Below are positions 62,101-64,000 of a stretch of DNA of 64,000 nucleotides, piece by piece. Under the pieces are notes generated by a model, which searched no databases, was not told the origin of the DNA, and saw only the letters and a program-made list of their open reading frames with translations. Position 1 is the first letter of the stretch, and each line of letters begins with the position of its first letter. Made by a program: the position numbers and the translations under genes. This DNA is from Leptolyngbya sp. SIO1E4 (GTDB lineage Bacteria; Cyanobacteriota; Cyanobacteriia; Phormidesmidales; Phormidesmidaceae), in NCBI GenBank assembly GCA_010672825.2, contig JAAHFU020000002.1, positions 1,314,001 through 1,378,000 of the forward strand. The letters are read 5' to 3'.

Positions 62101-64000
62101 ACAACTTCTTTCTCTTGGGGGGAGACTCTCTGCAAGCGACTCAACTGATTTCACGAGTCCGCGACATTTTTCAAATAGAACTATCGCTACATCGGCTGTT
62201 TGAATCTCCCACGATCGCGGAGCTGAGTGAGGATATCTTAGGCGCCAGTTATCAACAACTCACTGCGATTCAACCTATCCCGCGAGCGGGGGAATTGCCC
62301 CTATCCTTTGCCGAGCAACGGTTATGGTTTTTAGATCAATTGCAGGAGGAAAGCACAACCTATAACGAACAAGAAGCGTTGCGTCTGACCGGTTCCCTGC
62401 AGGTAGAAATACTCCAGAGAGCGGTGCAAGAAATCGTTCGCCGTCATGAAATCTTACGCACTAATTTCCAGGCGGTGGATGACTCAACCGTGCGGGTGAT
62501 TCGCCCTGAGCTGGTGTTGAAAATGGCCGTTGTTGATTTACAGCCGTTGTCAACAGAAACACAGCTTTCTGAAGTGCAGCAGTTGGGTCAGCAAGAAATT
62601 CGGAAACCCTTTGATCTTGCGAACGATCCTCTCCTGCGAGTGACGTTATTACAGTTGGCACCCCATGATTATGTGCTGCTGCTCACCATGCACCACATCA
62701 TTACGGATGGCTGGTCAACGGGGGTATTTAGCCATGAATTGGCAGCACTCTACGGAGCATTTGTGCAAGGGAAACCCTCTCCGTTACCCCAACTGCCTAT
62801 CCAATATGCCGACTTTGCTAGCTGGCAGCGGCAACCTGCGACGGCTGAAGTCTTAGCCCCTCAACTGAATTACTGGAAACAACAGCTGGCCGGAGCGCCC
62901 CCTCTGTTAGAACTGCCTACAGACTATGCCCGTAAAACGGTGCAGATTGCCCAAGGGGGCAAAGAATTTTTTGAGCTTGGGGCTGAATTCACTGAACCGC
63001 TCAAGCGTCTGAGCCAAGAAAGGGGCGTAACGCTATTTATGACGCTATTGGCCGCGTTTAGCACCTTACTTTATCGCGATAGCAACCAAGCAGATATTCT
63101 TGTCGGAACGCCGATTGCCAACCGCAACCGCAGCGAACTAGAAGGGCTTATTGGCTTTTTTGTGAATACGTTGGTGTTGCGATCTCGCTTTGAAGCCAAT
63201 CTCACTTTTGCTGAATTATTGGATCAGGTACGGCAGACGGCTTTGGATGCTTACGCCCATCAGGATGTCCCGTTTGAGCAGTTGGTGGAGGCTTTGCAAC
63301 CGGAACGCAGCCTCAGTTACACCCCCATATTTCAGGTGATGTTTGCCCTACAAAATGCGCCGATGGCACCTCTGGAGTTACCGGAGGTAAGTTTCAAGTG
63401 GCTCCCGCTGGAAAATGCAAAGGCTCCGTTCGATCTATTTCTGTCCATGGAGGAGACAGAAACAGGTTTAGTGGGATCTTGGGAATACAATCGCAATTTA
63501 TTTGAACGAGCCACGATCAAGCGGGCAATTGGACATTTTAAGACCTTGCTGGCAGCGATCGTGGCTAACCCCCACATGGGTGTTGACGAACTGCCATTTT
63601 TGACAGAGCCAGAACGCCATCAGTTGCTCATCGAGTGGAACAATACTCAAGCCACTTATCCCCACGATAAATGCATTCATCAGTTGTTTGCAGAACAGGT
63701 GAAACGCACTCCCGACGCTGTGGCAGTTGTTTTTGAAGACGCACACCTGACCTATCAGGAATTGAACGATCGCGCGAATCAACTGGCGCGGTATTTGCAG
63801 AGCTTAGGCGTTGGGCCAGAGGCATTGGTGGGGATTTGTCTTGAAAGATCCCTCGAAATGGTGGTGGGATTGTTAGGCATTCTCAAAGCCGGTGGTGCTT
63901 ATGTGCCGTTAGATCCTGATTATCCAGCCGAGCGCCTCGCTTATATTCTTGATAACTCCAGAGCAACGGCCCTCATCACTACCCATCAATTAGCCGCCCG
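59157..64000 (+). CDS. Non-ribosomal peptide synthetase, A-nMT-PCP-C-A... (partial)
   Basis: The open frame runs from ATG 59157 (AAGGGAAG upstream) to the window end without a stop: 1614 residues and incomplete. Order: adenylation domain A1 from residue about 20 with 'YVIYTSGSTGKPKGVMMG' (A3), 'FDVSFQEIF' at 222-230 (where many A domains have FDASVWE), 'NQYGPSETHVV' (A5), 'YKTGDLA' (A7) and 'VKIRGYRIEIGELE' (A8). Then an inserted N-methyltransferase, about 495-880, with SAM motif 'VLEIGCGTG' (558-566), then A10 'LTPSGKVDRRAL' near 932, a PCP with Ser991 in 'FLLGGDSL', a condensation domain with 'MHHIITDGWS' (His1179, His1180, Asp1184), and a second A domain from about 1485. There is no C domain in front, so this is an initiating module loading an N-methyl amino acid. 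The product is unknown. Confidence 0.96.
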   Translation, partial: MLTEKILEKYRLLLPWKGTAAECPDYPCIHQLFESQVERTPDAIAVIFEEQQLTYQELNDRANQLAHYLQGLGVGPDGLVGLCLERSLDMVIALLGILKAGGAYVPLDPVYPSDRLAYMLANSQASVLLTQTQFLERLPQGEAQVICLETNRAAISTQSDRNLPNNTTPENLAYVIYTSGSTGKPKGVMMGHGALVNLICWQLEQTTISLKAKTLQFSPISFDVSFQEIFTTWCGGGTLVLISDKVRRDPVALLHLLADREVERLFLPFVALQQLAEVTKSFKLLPRNLGEVITAGEQLQVTGEIVSFFSQLPNCTLHNQYGPSETHVVTALTLKGLPQEWPALPAIGCPIANTQIYLLDESLQPVPKGVAGELYAGGICLARGYIHREDLTHERFIPNPFNPEFSSRLYKTGDLAHYLPDGNIQFLGRIDAQVKIRGYRIEIGELEVVLSQYPAVKQSAVVAREDSPGDKRLVAYVVPVAEVPESPKLEDGVETKQVQQWEKIWDEAYGQPADDWESGFHMGGWYDTYTGKALPEKQVREWVDFTVERILSLQPQRVLEIGCGTGLLLFQIAPHCQHYCGTDIASAGLHYINRQIQGSPLAASVTLRHGAADELEDMEAASFDTAVINGVIQFFPTMDYLVRVIERVIQLVKPGGSVFIGDVESFPLLEVFHTSVQRTQASVSLSTAALRDRIQKQTAQTQKLAIAPEFFVALKAHLPQISHVEIQLKRGRYQNELTRFRYDVVLHLGKNASAPTTSPSYLNWQQDTLTVATVRQYLVENAPEMLVVTRVPNARIWADVRAMELLASPNCPARVEELRQQISPAGIEPEDWWEWQSEVPYRINITGSGNGGESDYDVVFVRNDTPIIPDSTLISPQENTLKPWKVYANQPYTGAKPSQLIPKLREFLTDKLPDYMMPSAFVVLEELPLTPSGKVDRRALPAPDNARPVMDVELLIPRTPTEEILASIWTEVLSLNEIGVLDNFFLLGGDSLQATQLISRVRDIFQIELSLHRLFESPTIAELSEDILGASYQQLTAIQPIPRAGELPLSFAEQRLWFLDQLQEESTTYNEQEALRLTGSLQVEILQRAVQEIVRRHEILRTNFQAVDDSTVRVIRPELVLKMAVVDLQPLSTETQLSEVQQLGQQEIRKPFDLANDPLLRVTLLQLAPHDYVLLLTMHHIITDGWSTGVFSHELAALYGAFVQGKPSPLPQLPIQYADFASWQRQPATAEVLAPQLNYWKQQLAGAPPLLELPTDYARKTVQIAQGGKEFFELGAEFTEPLKRLSQERGVTLFMTLLAAFSTLLYRDSNQADILVGTPIANRNRSELEGLIGFFVNTLVLRSRFEANLTFAELLDQVRQTALDAYAHQDVPFEQLVEALQPERSLSYTPIFQVMFALQNAPMAPLELPEVSFKWLPLENAKAPFDLFLSMEETETGLVGSWEYNRNLFERATIKRAIGHFKTLLAAIVANPHMGVDELPFLTEPERHQLLIEWNNTQATYPHDKCIHQLFAEQVKRTPDAVAVVFEDAHLTYQELNDRANQLARYLQSLGVGPEALVGICLERSLEMVVGLLGILKAGGAYVPLDPDYPAERLAYILDNSRATALITTHQLAA

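Overview
The window reads as chromosomal DNA of a cyanobacterium, probably a filamentous Leptolyngbya/Nodosilinea-type organism. The reasons are many GCGATCGC (HIP1-type) octamers; cyanobacterial marker genes (an MPBQ/MSBQ methyltransferase, a CCB2/CCB4-family haem attachment factor, a DUF6679 protein, PF14516 'AAA-like' WD40 proteins, a vMAP-type HTH protein, a CHASE2 kinase); and the start of a non-ribosomal peptide synthetase (NRPS). The genus is inference. I see no rRNA, tRNA or true CRISPR array.

Layout. Positions 1-5970 are an accessory, mobile-rich edge. It holds an AT-rich NADAR-type antitoxin whose DarT1 partner would lie off the left end, a RelE-like/UvrD helicase fusion, a truncated GIY-YIG ORF overlapping an internally duplicated small protein, a DUF433 antitoxin with a frameshifted DUF5615 toxin, and an IS4-type element whose transposase has one internal stop. 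Positions 5970-20530 are mostly housekeeping and envelope genes: GH1 glycosidase, ppsA, a YaaW-like protein, a transglutaminase-like protein, a sugar ABC binding lipoprotein with no permease, two glycosyltransferases, a CCB-type factor and a LysR regulator. Positions 20530-35300 are gene-sparse stretches with a dispersed repeat family between single genes (histidine kinase, TPR protein, a 40-aa membrane peptide, MBL/beta-CASP protein, recJ, rarD, a TRAP binding protein).

Positions 35318-40148 begin with the tocopherol/plastoquinone-type methyltransferase. A compact urate catabolism cluster follows (NCS2 permease, hpxO, uraH, uraD) that should carry imported urate to allantoin. Positions 40329-47017 hold a CHASE2 Ser/Thr kinase, TerC, glgX and small proteins.

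The most unusual block is 47330-58390. A perfect 14-bp palindrome precedes two tandem AAA_35-TM-WD40 proteins, each with 14 WD repeats. Their N-termini are nearly identical and their propellers have diverged. A third AAA_35 ATPase with a vMAP-type HTH follows, then an MscS channel with a long acidic periplasmic coiled coil. I propose this as a candidate STAND-like sensing or defence module with the channel as a possible output; that is inference from layout. From 59157 to the right edge runs an NRPS with an initiating adenylation domain interrupted by an N-methyltransferase, then PCP, C and a second A domain cut by the window end.
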